Shown: piece after piece, positions 10,961 through 23,575 of the stretch
Numbering within the stretch: position 1 is the stretch's first letter
Layout: each line of letters starts with the position of its first letter
Source: Mimachlamys varia
Lineage: Eukaryota > Mollusca > Bivalvia > Pectinida > Pectinidae
DNA: 64,000 nucleotides
Direction of reading: 5' to 3'
Assembly (NCBI GenBank): GCA_947623455.1
Contig: OX392538.1
Coordinates: 31,247,001-31,311,000 of the forward strand
Translations under genes and position numbers: made by a program
Notes under the pieces: model-generated
What the model saw: only the letters and a program-made list of their open reading frames with translations
What the model was told of the DNA's origin: nothing
The model's database searches: none

Positions 10961-12854
10961 CAATAAAAAGAAGTTATCAGGCGAGTGGAAGGATATAAAA
11001 CCAGTGATAGTATTTCAATACAGTGAAAAGACACTCTATGATAGGAATATCAGGGTGATTGTAGTTATATAAGGTAAAAGGTAGGATATCACGTCAGCAA
11101 TATCTTTAACCAGAAGAGTAGGTATAATAGCAATGGCCTTTGCGAAATTAAATATGGAGCAAGAAAAACTAAACTATCCGGTTTCATACATTTTGGCAAT
11201 ATTTTTTACAACCAACATTGCTCAAATACACTCAGTCTCGTAACATGTTTGCATTTGGGAATGTAGGATAGTTACATACAAAGAGGTACATATTTGAATG
11301 TTCATTCAAACAGTTCATAACAACTTTTTTATATCAATCAATATATACATGATCATTTTTAAATTATCAATAAACTCCCAAGTGCATTAAGTACAATATA
11401 AATCAATCAATGCTTGATATTTTAGCAGGATATTTCGCAACGTAAAGTCTGGGCAATTCAGTGGAATTAGTTCAGGTCATGGCCCTTGGTCATAAAACAG
11501 AATTGATTACTTTAATATCAGATGCCTATCATATGCATATTAAATGCAATAATGATAATAAAAATATAGACTAATAGGTATTCTGCATCGGTCAGATAAG
11601 TATCTATCTATTTACATGTGCTTAGCGTTAACCTTTAACCATGTGACACGTGAATTGACAGTTAACAATTCAGAAGTTGGATTCATCAACTGAACCATGA
11701 GAGAGTTGCATGAGAGAATGTATAATTGATATCTTAAGAATAATTTGGAAGAAACTTTTTTTTCTCTAATATTGACAAACTTGTAAGATTAATCTTTCTT
11801 GAATCCGTCACTGAATGCTTTGTATCAGAGTTGTTCATTCATAAGGACGAATCAAAGGTCTTTTATATAATTCATTGAATTGCATAACACACAACAGAAG
11901 ATACTCATATATCTATTATAATTAATACATTCTTTTGTCACAATCGTGAAATAATTTTATGCATAAGGTCACTAGATTAATTGCACATTAATTGCGTCTA
12001 TTTAAATCTCTGCGTTCTGCTTAATGCCAACATTGCAATTATCAATGCTCATTATCACAAATGTCTCGAGATTGATTAATTGATCATATCAATTTCAGTG
12101 ACGTAACTGTCAGTTTATTTCAATAGTGTCCTAACAAAGTTCTTGTTGTTTTATCTTATGAAATGCCTTCATAATTTCCATATTACACTTTATTATCATT
12201 TTTATTGCATCTTTAATAATGAATAATTGATCTTATAATCATGCATATCCTCATAAATTAAATTAATTACACTGTTATAATTATCGTATAATTGACCAAA
12301 CAGACGCTCGTAAATTTGTCGGTAGGTAAATATCTTTGTCGATATGCAAGCTCATGTCAGTATCAAAGTCTGATTAATAGAGGTCGTGCATGTAGAGAAG
12401 GGTGCGTCGTGTTTTGGTTGGCAGTTACTTGTCATGAAACTGTCCTCTTTAAGATCAACTAAAGCATATGTTCAATGATAGATTAAAGTTTTAATGTCAT
12501 TGTCAATTAAATTTAATGTTCAAATATAGGATAAAGTTTGTAATGAAAGGGAATTACTTTTATACTGTTGTAATGTATTCGACCAATCATTTTTTGACGT
12601 CAAAACGAAATGCATGTACAATAAAACATATCAAATTTTAATATTTAACTTACCTACGAGTACACAAATGTCATTCTCTGGTAAAGGACCATAACAGTGT
12701 AAAAAATAGAACATTTTTCTTCAAGTATGATTTTTTAACTCCTATAGTACATATTACGCTGTAGATACAATGAGATATACATTAAATAGTTTTATTTTGA
12801 CTGATTTATTAATTGATTTAGATTACCTGTAAAACTGGTTTCCGAATGAAATTC
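10961..12854. other. AT-rich DNA, no gene or recognised repeat
   Basis: About 1.9 kb, particularly AT-rich between 11880 and 12300. All frames are short. A single palindrome TGACGTCA occurs at 12595. Confidence 0.55.
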
Positions 12855-13125
12855 TAGTTACACTCAGGGAATACCAAAGTGTCAGCAAAACCATAACCCA
12901 AAATGAAGAACGATTACACTAGTGACAAAAATATAAGCAAATAAAAGATTCTTGAACAACTAATTACAAAGGAATCAAACCAGGTGTTCCAGAAGAGCAA
13001 GGGTCTTCTGCTGCTTCATCGATCACACCCGCCATGTGAATCATAAGTTGAACTGTTAATGTCTCGACCTCAAAATGAGAACTGAGGCATCATTCTCGAT
13101 CACAATAAGGAGACACACTTATCTA
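12855..13125 (+). mobile_element. Interspersed repeat family A, copy 1
   Basis: Family A runs from a left end near AGAGAATACCGAAGCG, through TCAAAATCGATTAAACTAG, CAGGTGTTCCGGAAGAG and the core TTCTGCTTCATCGACGACA, to CTCAAA.TGAGAACCGAG and a right end near ACGTCCATCTA; some copies continue to CTTGCCCAT. It has no ORF and no obvious terminal inverted repeat. This copy retains ATACCAAAGTGTCAGCAAAA, CAGGTGTTCCAGAAGAGC, the core with small changes and AAATGAGAACTGAGGCATC. Confidence 0.85.
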
Positions 13126-13194
13126 AATGTAAGTCAAATCCAACTAAATATCAAGCCTTCAATTTGACACTCAAATAAAACATGATAGACAAAA

Positions 13195-13560
13195 CAATCA
13201 GAGAATACCAAAGCGTCCATTAAATCATAATCCTAATTTCAAAATAGATTAAACTAGAGACAAAATAGGAACAAAAGAACGATTTACATGGAGACTGTCG
13301 TTAAAGCACAAATACAAAATAAATACAAAAACAAAAATTTAATGGAAAACCTTGTAGAAGAATAAGATAGTAAGTCCGGGTGTTCTGGAAGAGTAAGCAT
13401 CTTCTGCTTCATTAACGATACCCGTCATGTAAATATTGGTCACAACTACGTAAACATCAAGTCCTCAAAGTGAGAACCGAGTCAACATTCTGAACCACAT
13501 CAAGTACGCACACTAACTACTCAAAAACGTCCATCTATATATCACACAATGATACAAAAT
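13195..13560 (+). mobile_element. Repeat family A, copy 2
   Basis: Direct neighbour of copy 1 in the same orientation. Runs from AGAGAATACCAAAGCGTCC through TGTTCTGGAAGAGTAAGC to AAAACGTCCATCTATATATC, so it includes the right end missing from many copies. Confidence 0.85.
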
Positions 13561-14449
13561 ATTAATTTAAAAGTTGTAATCTATTAAAATCAATCAGTTG
13601 AAATATATTAGATGAAAAAAGGTTGGTGTGATGAACATTATAAAAAAGATGATAGTATTTAGAAATGTACACATGCTCAATGGATTGCAAACTGGTACCA
13701 ACATCATAAGTGTACATTACATCGGCGTTATGCAAGAGTTTAAAGCTAAAAAAATACTATGCAAGTTTTCCTTGTCTCCCCTTTTACAAACCAGCACGGT
13801 CTGTGGCCTTGGAACGGTATAATGAATGTCGGATCTGGCGAAATGTGAATGTGAAATTCTTTCAGGGGGGTCTATCTTGCAATGCGCCTACACTGTCTGG
13901 CCTTGTCTACATGGAATGACGGGAACTACGGAATGGACTTTGATATGATATATTATATACACTATTTGTATATATCAACACATACCAACCCGATACTACC
14001 GCGTATTCTGTTATGATAACGTGCATATTATTCAAAACTGTCAAACAAGAATGGGGGTATCGGACTTGATGGTATTTTATATTTGGCCTTGAACTTTTAT
14101 CATATGTATTGTGTTCTTCGAGTACTTGTACAAGTTTTATTTTAAAGAATATGACATTACTCAGACATATTTACACATAATGTACTTATCAAAAATGGAT
14201 TTTCGTTATTTTAAAAATGAAGTATTATAAAGTATTATCATCTATCATGCCAACCTTTTCTTAATTCACAGTTAGCTATGCACCATTAAGATACAGTTCA
14301 TGCATGCCATTTCAATGAATATGACATATATGCTGACGCATGCTGACATACAGAAATTCACACACATACACTTAATCGTACATTGTCATCTGACATATTT
14401 TATGAATAGTCCTTTACATATACCATGTATTGCTTCTAAATAAATTAGA
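13561..14449. other. No gene seen
   Basis: Overlapping frames at 13628-13822 and 13710-13919 are short and unlike known proteins. No internal repeat matched. Confidence 0.5.
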
Positions 14450-14745
14450 GAATATCGAAGCGTTAACAAAAGCATAATCCGAACCAAAAAATCGGTAAAA
14501 CCAGGGGCAAAATATGAACAAAGCAAAGATTTACGCTTTAACTTTTCAAGACGCTTTAACTAGGGACAAAATATGAATAAGTAAATATGAAAACGAAGAC
14601 CTTTGAAAACTTACAACAGACCAAACGATCCTGACAAGTAAGTGTCTACAGCTTCATTGACAAAACCTATAATGTGAAGGTAGGTCACTCAAAGTGAGAA
14701 CTGAGGCATCATTCTCAATCACCATAATTAAACATACTAATCTAA
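14450..14745 (+). mobile_element. Repeat family A, copy 3, internally rearranged
   Basis: Begins AGAGAATATCGAAGCGTTAA. The block GGGGCAAAATATGAACAAA is followed about 50 bp later by a near copy, AGGGACAAAATATGAATAAG, an internal duplication. The core is strongly diverged (GTCTACAGCTTCATTGAC). Confidence 0.75.
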
Positions 14746-16857
14746 TGTAATTTAATAGAGAAGTTCCACCTTTTAAGACTTTTTGCATTAAAGACATATG
14801 ACAACAATTTGTTTATCCATTGTCAGTATAATATATTAACATTTGATCTGCAATTTTCCATTGACACAATGCTAAGAGAGACTTGCTGCCATACGCCTAT
14901 AACACCCAGTGCCTCAGTCTATAACAGCAGTTGCTATTGTGACGTCATTAATCTCTATTGTGACGTCATATATTTCAGTGTTGCCTACACTTGATTTGCT
15001 GTTCGAAATTGGTTCGAGGAACTAAATAAAGGACAATAGATCTATCAATATGTAAATATTTAGCTAACATTGTTACATTCCTATAACAAACATTGTTATT
15101 GCTGACAGCCGGGTTTTATTTAGTTTGTCATCAATAGCAACGTGTGTTAAAGGACTGTAACAACATTTGCTAAAACATTCATTGCTCAAATGGCCGGGAT
15201 GAATAATCTTCTGGTTGTCGTCAGCGTGATATATCTGGGCCTCATTTAGTGAGATAGCCTTCTAAAGTCGACGTTACATCTGAAAGTTTTCATATGGTCC
15301 CGTTCGACTGTATCTATATGTTACGAACAATTTCATGAAACTGTAATCCATGGATCTAAATGGTTTATTTTTTTTAATCTACCATAGCGCTGTGAAGACA
15401 TAACACAGCGAATGGCATGTTCAGTCATTCAACATTATATTTACGTCACGCAGTAATTGATTTTCTGAAGCACCTGTTAAAAATTAATCATGCATAACTT
15501 GACAAATATTTATAGATTCAATAGAATATATTAACAGATATTGACATTGCAAATCAACTCTAATTGGAAATCATCAATGAAATGGATTTCTGAATTCTTC
15601 TCATGTCAGATTATATAAATATGTATTATTTGGTATAAGTATACATAGTATTATCTTAAATGATTTTGATCTTCGTTATAGGGCAACACCCATTGACATT
15701 ACGCCTGAACGTGTAATGGGAATCAATTTCTGTCAAACAGTATTCTCTCTTACTAGGTAAAGATAATAATGCTCAATAGAATAATAATACTCGAGAGATA
15801 ATTAAAATTCCTTTATAATCTTCCATACGCAAACAATTGGAGTGGCTTTAACCGAGAAACGTACATGGTACGGTGTGTTACCGGGTGGGCGGGGGCGGTG
15901 CCCGGATCGACCCACTTTCTAAACATGTATACAGAGAAAGGCGTTGATGTAAACAGCATAAGTACATTGCTGTTTCATCGTTTTGTTTTTTTTTAAAGTC
16001 TTAAAGTTAACGATGTCGTATCAAGCGTGAATAAAATTAAGTTTTTTAAAGGGACGTGCATTACCGGCGTTTGGGTGCTCGTTATGTAAAAGATCTTACA
16101 CGAGTTTCGATTCAGTATGAATTTATTAAACGAGTTACGACCCTGTAGGCGAGTGTGAACGGAATATATAAAATACAATTGTATTTCCATTTCTTGGATG
16201 TGAATATATGATATGTTAATTAGTTTCGAATTTTCTAGATTTGAAAGTAGAACAAATCAATAGCTACTCGATCTTAGTTAACCAGATGGTGGGCTGTTCA
16301 AATAGCCCCTCGTCCGTGGTCCGTCCTCAAACAATTCTTGATATGGTTACTACTTGAGAAGTATTAAAAGGGCCTTTCTCTAATTCCCTACAGTTATGTA
16401 TGTTGGTTTCTCCTTTGTGTTTATAGATGTGCCCGTTTCATTTTTGGACTGAGCAGAAAGAATTAAAATGGCTGAGAGACGGCCATATTGGATTTTGACA
16501 ATGAAAGATTTTAAAATGGCATAAGTAGTTTCCTATCGGTCCTTACATAAAATATAGTTTTTTTTTTTTTATCTTTTTGGGCCTAGTCGGAAAGGAATGG
16601 ATCATAGGCTACCGTCTTAAAAAGTGATTAATGTCAATAAAATTTGTCTTTTCTTCATTTTTTAATGTAACTAAAATTAAATACATATCAGGGAACAGAG
16701 GGAAAAACTTCTTTAAAGAACAAAATTAATGAAGATTGTCTATGGTGGGTGCCAAGATCTTTCTTGGATCTTTAGTTTTATTCTAGGTGTTGAGTAAAAC
16801 ACGAGCAACCAGATTGATGCATAAGTATCCGACAATTGGAGACATGTTTTCACGATA
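14746..16857. other. No gene; paired TGACGTCA motifs at 14940 and 14961
   Basis: No supported frame. Two perfect TGACGTCA palindromes lie 21 bp apart in a short direct repeat (CTATTGTGACGTCAT twice). Near 16478-16500 a phrase AGACGGCCATATTGGATTTT recalls phrases found near 32240 and 45090 and may be repeat-derived. Confidence 0.45.
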
Positions 16858-16861
16858 TTAA

Positions 16862-17247
16862 AGGCCCAATATACGTAAGTTTCGGCAAAACTTGAAGCAA
16901 AAATCTAGCCTAATAACTTATTATATGTATAGATTTAGTTAAGATTAACTGATATCAGCAATATTCAAGATGAATTCTTTCGCGGTTACCGGTACAGCAG
17001 CACTTGAAACACGCTATTTGTAAACACGCGTCCATTTCGAACCGTATTCTACCTTCGGTTTGTTGTTGAAGTGGGCCCCACCTGAATTATTTTCAATTCT
17101 TTGGATTTTTTTTGTCAAGAGTTTCTTGTTAGTTACCGCTCAGGTTTACTTCGTTTTAGGCTTATTTTTGCATGGTTATCAACTGGATTTTTTTTCATAA
17201 TTTTTCAGAATCACGAAAATTTCCCTGAAGTTACGTATATTGGGCCT
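16862..17247. mobile_element. MITE family B, copy 2, best ends
   Basis: 386 bp with TTAA on both sides (16858-16861 and 17248-17251). Left end AGGCCCAATATACGTAAG, right end TTACGTATATTGGGCCT, perfect complements over the first 16 bases. The similarity between arms continues inward in patches. The ORF at 17101-17310 is an accident of this sequence. Confidence 0.9.
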
Positions 17248-17251
17248 TTAA

Positions 17252-18048
17252 GACATGACGCAAAAGTATTCGTATATTTGATTCCATTGACCCAGATAAT
17301 GTATTTTTAAAAGTTTTTTTCTCGCATCCACGTAACCATCTCTATCAATTTTTGACATCAAAATTGCCCAATTTTACATAAAATGGCGTTTAACGTGACA
17401 GTAGTGATTATTATAATAACCTTCTCTGTAAAAAGTCTTGTATGCTTCGAAGGTGAGGAAATGATACCAAAATTAGCTAATTTTATTTCCACAATATACT
17501 GACAAATCCTTTTTAATCAAAATGTGATTTGTCGATAAAAACCTGGCATATCGCGCCTCGGTTACAGTTAATGCGGTTGTTTAAAGTCATTTAAGGGGCT
17601 GTCTTCATCATGTTGCGTAATACCCTTATGTCGAGATTTGCCGCAGTATACTTCTCGAAACGATTAGAATATAACTACGCATTTCCCGTCGTCATGTACG
17701 TTGTATTGATACAATCAACAACAGATATCGGTCACATGATGATTTTGATGAGTGAAATGGCAAATGTTTTGAATTCTAATAAATATTATATCCATTTGAT
17801 AGTATCGATATATCTGCCTTCACAACATAGCTTTTTAAAACATGAGGGATAGAGGTCTTAGGTACTTCGTGTTGTTAATACAATGATAGAAAATAATCAC
17901 CTTTCGGTGCTTTCTTATGGTTGTTTTTACCGCCATTATTGCCTCATCAGTATGCTAATTACGTACAATGGCATCGAAGTCAATATCATGATTGATCAAT
18001 GAATCCATATATATACTTTCCTACAATTCCTGTTGATCTACTTAAACA
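17252..18048. other. No gene seen
   Basis: The ORF at 17610-17852 has no recognisable domain. No repeat matched. Confidence 0.45.
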
Positions 18049-18218
18049 AAAGATGACGTTACGCACACATATGCTGCACCGTTTAATTATGTGGTAGATA
18101 CAACAAAAACAGAACAAAGTAATCAAACTGCATAATGTAGCTGTTTTGTTCTCCTTGGCTCTTCAGTTAGGCTAGGAGCCAAAACGTGGGAATCCATAAT
18201 TCATAAACTAATGTAGAA
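18049..18218 (+). mobile_element. Repeat family C, copy 2
   Basis: GATGACGTTACGCACACATA, TGCTGCACCGTTTAATTATG, TCAAACTGCATAATGTAGCT and TGGCTCTTCAGTTAGGCTAG line up with the 9.27 and 60.0 kb copies. Confidence 0.7.
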
Positions 18219-18369
18219 GCTTAAAATAAAATACCAATGAAAAAATGATTTCCATCAAGAATTTAATTAATCACCCTTAAAACAACACCATGAACATAAT
18301 TATGTACCTCTTCAGTTAATAACATTTGAAGGTTTTTTTCTTTATATCCTATACACTATCACATTGTTA

Positions 18370-18737
18370 GCCTTCAACTAAGCCTCTGCCAATGGCTGTG
18401 AGGGCATCTGAGTAGTTTGCCCCCTGACCGTGACATACATACGTCTCAAAATGGTAAATGTAGTTTCTATTCCCTACTTGACGCTCGGCATTGTCAGAGT
18501 GGATGACTGGTTCACCCATTGTCAGTTTCATGTGACAAGGGGAGGTGAGTTACTCGGGGCACTGCGGCAGTATTTTTCTCTGTGGTAGCACTATAAAGTT
18601 GGTATTGCAACAAGACTTCTTATCACCTTAACACATTGCAACCTTCGCAATACACACGCACTCAAAACATACGCTCACATCATCCACCGGAAGCCCCTTC
18701 ATAAACCCATTAGTTGTTGATAGGACGTCAAAAAAAT
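18370..18737 (+). mobile_element. SINE-like family D, plus-strand copy
   Basis: Contains TTCCCTACTTGACGCTCGGC, ACTGGTTCACCCATTGTC, GGTAGCACTATAAAGTTGG and ends with GTTGTTGATAGGACGTCAAA followed by an A-run. It matches the reverse complement of the 2690-3187 copy block for block, lacking about the first 120 bp. Confidence 0.75.
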
Positions 18738-18770
18738 AGAACGAGACCGATCTTTCCAAAAATATCCATT

Positions 18771-18899
18771 TACTGTAAACCAAGTTATTTTTTCGGTGAC
18801 TTATTTGGCGTTTTCATATGAAACGACTATTTCTTAGCGATTTAATTTCGAGAAATACACGAAAATTAATCGCACGCAAAATCAAGTTTGTTGACAGTA
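18771..18899. mobile_element. Hairpin MITE family G, short copy
   Basis: 129 bp starting TACTGTAAACCAAGTTATTT and ending ATCAAGTTTGTTGACAGTA. It contains TTTTCATATGAAACGACTAT, whose reverse complement occurs in the element at 36604-36726. No coding capacity. Confidence 0.7.
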
Positions 18900-19232
18900 T
18901 CGGTGTAAGCGTACCCAATGACTCCAACAGTAAACACTTGATGACAGGTTTAAGTGATAACGATTATTTTTAAACAACTGCGAAGCTGAGCTAATCATTT
19001 GGAAATAACAATTGTACAATCAGATTTCTTTTTTTAATGAAATGCAGCATACCATTCCTCACTCAGCACTCAACGTCATTTGAAATATTAACTTTACGTT
19101 GAAATAAGAACAGTGCAAAATCGTGATTGATTTTTATGGTACAGCACATGAAAGCCTTGAGGGGATTTTTAGGATTGTGGCTTCATTAGCCTTGTAATGC
19201 TGTTAGATTTGCACTTTCATTTGAAGAAAAAT

Positions 19233-19626
19233 GTGACAAGAATAAGAAAAAATAATTTAAAAAATGTATTTTTTTATATTGATTTACTTTAACGTTGTAA
19301 ACACAAAGCGGTACAAGGAATTTAGAATTGAAATACCTTTTCCGCCCTAGAAAAGGAGCATGCTTTCATTATTGCGAATATGTTAAGTACAAACGCGTAA
19401 AACTTGAGCAATGCATGAAGGAACAATATGATAAAAAACGCTTTATATGGGATAGTGACAAGAATAAGAAAAAACAATTTAAAAAATATGTTTTATTGAG
19501 ATAACCTTTCCGACCCAGAAAAGGAGTATGCTTTCATTATTGCGAGTAAACAAATAACGCAATAAAGTACAAACGCGTAGAACTTGGGCAATGAATGAAG
19601 AGACAATATGATAAAACGCTTAATGT
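19233..19626. repeat. Tandem duplication, 222-bp period, second unit shortened
   Basis: GTGACAAGAATAAGAAAAAA occurs at 19233 (with T for one A) and at 19455. Further matching pairs are AAAAGGAGCATGCTTTCATT and AAAAGGAGTATGCTTTCATT, and GTACAAACGCGTAAAACTTG and GTACAAACGCGTAGAACTTG. The second unit has lost about 60 bp near its left end and gained a few bases in the middle. Confidence 0.9.
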
Positions 19627-21233
19627 TGGAATAACTGTAAATATTTTGATTGTTTAAATAATAATAAATGAAAGAGTAAATGAAAGATAAAGAGAAAAAT
19701 CGCTGGCTTCTTACCGTGTATGCCACAAAATTTAAAGGTGTGATGAAAAACTATGACCCTATTAAGATTTATATTTACTTACTATCTAAGAGCAAAGGGT
19801 AAACTGTACTTAAGCATTATATGGTCTTGGGATGAAATAGGACCGAGCCGAAATATCACGCCTCTTAAAGTATATAAAAAATCGACGGTAGGGCAAAGCT
19901 GTTTACATCGAATTAAACGACCCTGAAAATGGATGTCGCGAAATATAACACGGTCATACATACAGTAGACTGGTACATTTAAATTTCTTCGACACAAGAA
20001 ATTGTATGCATAACAATGCAGTTCGAAGGTTAATCTTCAAGCGTCCACGCCTATCGAGTTTGATGTTATTCGCATCGACAGGTAGGCACACTGCGCATGG
20101 ACAAGTCTTTGTGTTTGAATTCAATTTTGCTCATCTTGTGTGACCCTCTTATCTGCACTCTCTTTGTCATAATGACGTCATAGTTGACACGGACGATCAA
20201 GTGTCTGCATTATATCCCCCAATGGCGCATGTTATTAGCGCTGGGTACTCATTATGTATACAATGCATCTCCGTTTTACACATTAAAGAGGGGGGTACAC
20301 GAAGGGATATCCTGCATGCGAATGTATTCATCGCGAAATCGTCCCTCTTGGGGTTACCACTACAAGACTTACAAAGATCACTTACAAGTGTGAATATATA
20401 TATTTTATCAAAAAATGATCATATAGACATATGCATGTTATTAATTAACTGGTGTTTATTTATCTTTTATTTTTTATTTTGTCATTTTGTTGTCGGCATT
20501 CCCCTTTATTTACCTCGATGTTGTCCGGACTTTAATATAGGACATTGCAGTATATTTAATGGTCGTAGGTTGAAAGAAGGCTGACACTATCTAATTCACT
20601 CTTCCTCTATAATTTAAACATTCTGCAGACAAAATCATAAACTCATTAACCCAGATTCAAAAGGCTCTACTTGAACCTTTTACTATAAGATTGATATCTA
20701 TTTTGATACAATTTCGTAACTATGGCAACAACGCGTTTCAATTGTAGTTATCACTTCTTAATGATACATAGGGCATTGGCAATTATGCGGAGCTGTCATT
20801 AGAATTGATAGCATCTTCTTACTCAGTGATCTTTTCTCCTTGTCCAGTAATGAAGTGTTACTACATATTTTTCTTTATATAGATATGATTCTAAGTTTTC
20901 AATTAAAATAGTTCTGTAGTAGAGACACCTGATTTCGAAATGCCTTCGATAAATGGCACATTTCCTGCGTCAATCTCGAAATCATGATTAAGGCATATCA
21001 TGCAAAGTTAAAAATAAATCTGATGTCATTTTATAGGGTATTATTACGCGGTAACCCATTCAGATATGAAGTGCATATTCGTTTGTATCACCTAAAATAG
21101 GCTTTCTCTGCCTCTCTCTAAGATTTAATTATTGTGCCATCTACGGTGTTACTTCCGAGAATCAGATAACCGTATCTCCCTTCAGAGAATGATCCCTGCG
21201 TCCGTCTATGAATTTTGTCAACCTCTTAGGTTA
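19627..21233. other. No gene seen
   Basis: The longest frame (20201-20584, 127 codons) has a hydrophobic patch but no known domain, and is read in two overlapping frames of similar quality, so I do not call it. One TGACGTCA lies at 20173. Confidence 0.45.
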
Positions 21234-21311
21234 GATTCCTCTGTTGCTCCCTCGGGTATGATTTCACAGTTTCCCCCTTGGACATGATTTCTCTGTATTG
21301 CCATTAGGTAT
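21234..21311. repeat. 26-bp tandem repeat, three units
   Basis: Units start at 21234, 21260 and 21286 with GATTCCTCTG, GATTTCACAG and GATTTCTCTG and end in GGGTAT, TGGACAT and TAGGTAT. Less regular relatives may extend left to about 21190. Confidence 0.75.
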
Positions 21312-22654
21312 TAATTATCCATTAACAGTGATTGACACCTTTTACGTAAAATACGGTTTCACCAATGATGACAAGGACGGGGCTATCAAAGGGAAATTTA
21401 TAGGAACATATTGCAGCATCCCAAATACAAAAATCAAACAAAACCAATAAGTTCGAAATGCAAGTGGATCTAAAGGAATGTGAAAACACAAAAACAAAAG
21501 CGGTGCAGAAATCTTCTTTAATATAGACTTTTCAAAATTGGAGAAAAAATGGCTAAATCCCTATCTTTAATAACGGTTAAATTGTGCGTTTATAGAGATC
21601 TAAGCCATTTCTCATATCAATGAAATCTAGCAATAAATGTAATGGTAGCCCACCTTTGAAAACTAAACAAATCATCAACAGAGCCTTTGATGATTCTTGA
21701 GAAATTGACTAAAACTGATACATTCAATTGTTTAGTTTTTGTTATATCTACATAATGCCATTCGTCTACGTGTTAACTCTAGTAGATACACTTTAGCATG
21801 CACCACACAGGTTCATACTTCAAATAGCGTCTTGGAGCTGCATTTCCTGGAATCCTGGTTGTGTATCATGTGCACCGTTTTTCAGTTGTATTATGCAACA
21901 CGCACTTTTATCATTAACCTCGTACTGAGTCAACAATCAATTCTCTTTTAAACCTAACTTTAATTAAAAAGCAAACCAATTAAAGTCAAAGTGTCCATCA
22001 GTTTATTTCCTAAAATAGTGCATTTTACTGTAAACGTTGACTGTGTGCCTCCTGCGGTTTCTATAAAAGACACGTCCGTTACTTATTTTAGACTGTCATT
22101 AATTTGACATGTCTTTGAAAACATTTATTTTGTCTTGACAGGTTGAGATTTGTTTACTTTCATTTCCGGTTGATATAAATTGATGTCACACGAGTCCTTC
22201 CATCATAGTTTACAGCACGATAGCTGTTTTGATGGATTTTTTTCTCTATCAATTTCAACGCCATTGACAAACAATCCGTGAGTGCAATGTCCTGCCTGTA
22301 TATTAAAGCTTGTAATTGCTAAAACACGACTTTTTGAAATGACATTTTATTTCCCCAATAACTTTAAGATCATGGGCCAGATTGGTTTGGTTTATGCAAA
22401 CTAGAGTAACGTCCCTTTAGTATCTTGGGCGAGTTTGCCCAAGGCAGAGATTGTTGGCGTACTTGCTTCCGTGTTGTAGTGCGAATCTGATGGCGGCAGT
22501 TTAACGCTTTCTCAATACTAGGACGATAAATCTAAAGATAATGATGAAGGCACCCAATTTGCATTATACAGTACTTCGAAATACTCTGTATCTTTGTGTG
22601 ATAAAAAGAGATATAAAGATGGACACTTTTAAGTATGCTTTTTATTGTACTTAC
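21312..22654. other. No gene seen
   Basis: Short frames only, no repeat matched to other parts of the window. Confidence 0.5.
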
Positions 22655-22915
22655 TTGTTCTGATTGACAATGATAACTCGGTTCTCATTTTGAAGATTTG
22701 ATATGACCAAGATTTACATTGCGAGTGTCGTCGATGAAGCAGAGGACGCTTACTCTTCCGGAACACCTGGTCTTATTCTCTTGTAATTTATGAGGATCTC
22801 CATGTGAATCTTTTCTTTTTCATATTTTGCCTATAGTTTAATCGATTTTGAGTTCGGATTATGGTTTTGCTGCCGATTTGGTATTCTCTAAATTATTATT
22901 TTAGAATGGATGAAT
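22655..22915 (-). mobile_element. Repeat family A, copy 4
   Basis: Minus-strand copy. The plus strand reads GTGTCGTCGATGAAGCAGAG, GCTTACTCTTCCGGAACACC and ends with TTTGGTATTCTCTAAATTAT, the reverse of the family left end. Well preserved. Confidence 0.85.
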
Positions 22916-23299
22916 CTACCAATGTAACATTGTCGGAAACCCACGGTACACTTTTCTGGCGTTTGCATACCGTGGACTGGAATCTATGGACACTCTCGTT
23001 TACGTACTGTAATAGTGGCCAATCATATCGATAGTTTGATCCCTGACTACATCAAGTCGGGACATCTAGCCGGGCTATCCCGTTTAATTTGTAGCACTGC
23101 CTTTCAGCAAAACCTGTCGATTGTTTTATAATTGCGTCGATTGTGATTAAAATAAAAGGTCCTGCTAAACGGAGATTGACATCGGCGTCATGCCTACAGA
23201 AACATACTGGTCGTGGTCACGGTAAAATGAGCTAACAGGGTGTCACGAAAAAGGACTATTCTGTTTGGTCGAAATCTCCAACTAAACTTCTATTCGGGA

Positions 23300-23575
23300 A
23301 AACAAAAATTTACATCGATTCTGGCCCACGGTATGCAAACGTCAGATGCCAATGTTTCACTTAGTCTTGGTCAGAGGATAAGATCTATAGTGAACGCTCA
23401 ACTAAACGCCAAAAGTGTGGCTATGTCGGGGGAGACATCAGGAAGCGCACATATTTAAGAAAGTTGAGAAAAATAAAATAGCATATCTACCGTCCTAGGT
23501 AGTCATCTTACACGAATCATTTTAATGGAATACAAGGTACAATTTTTACGTCCTTCTCCCAGGGCCTGCCTGCAT
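23300..23575 (-). mobile_element. SINE-like family D, 5' half
   Basis: Plus-strand text CTCAACTAAACGCCAAAAGT, GAGACATCAGGAAG and, at the far end, AAGGTACAATTTTTACG correspond to the 5' half of the 2690-3187 copy. The ORF at 23240-23458 overlaps it and is not a gene. Confidence 0.55.

Noticed and set aside
20201..20584. 127-codon ORF on the plus strand
   Set aside because: No domain, no splice context, and an overlapping frame of similar length; expected by chance in this much sequence.
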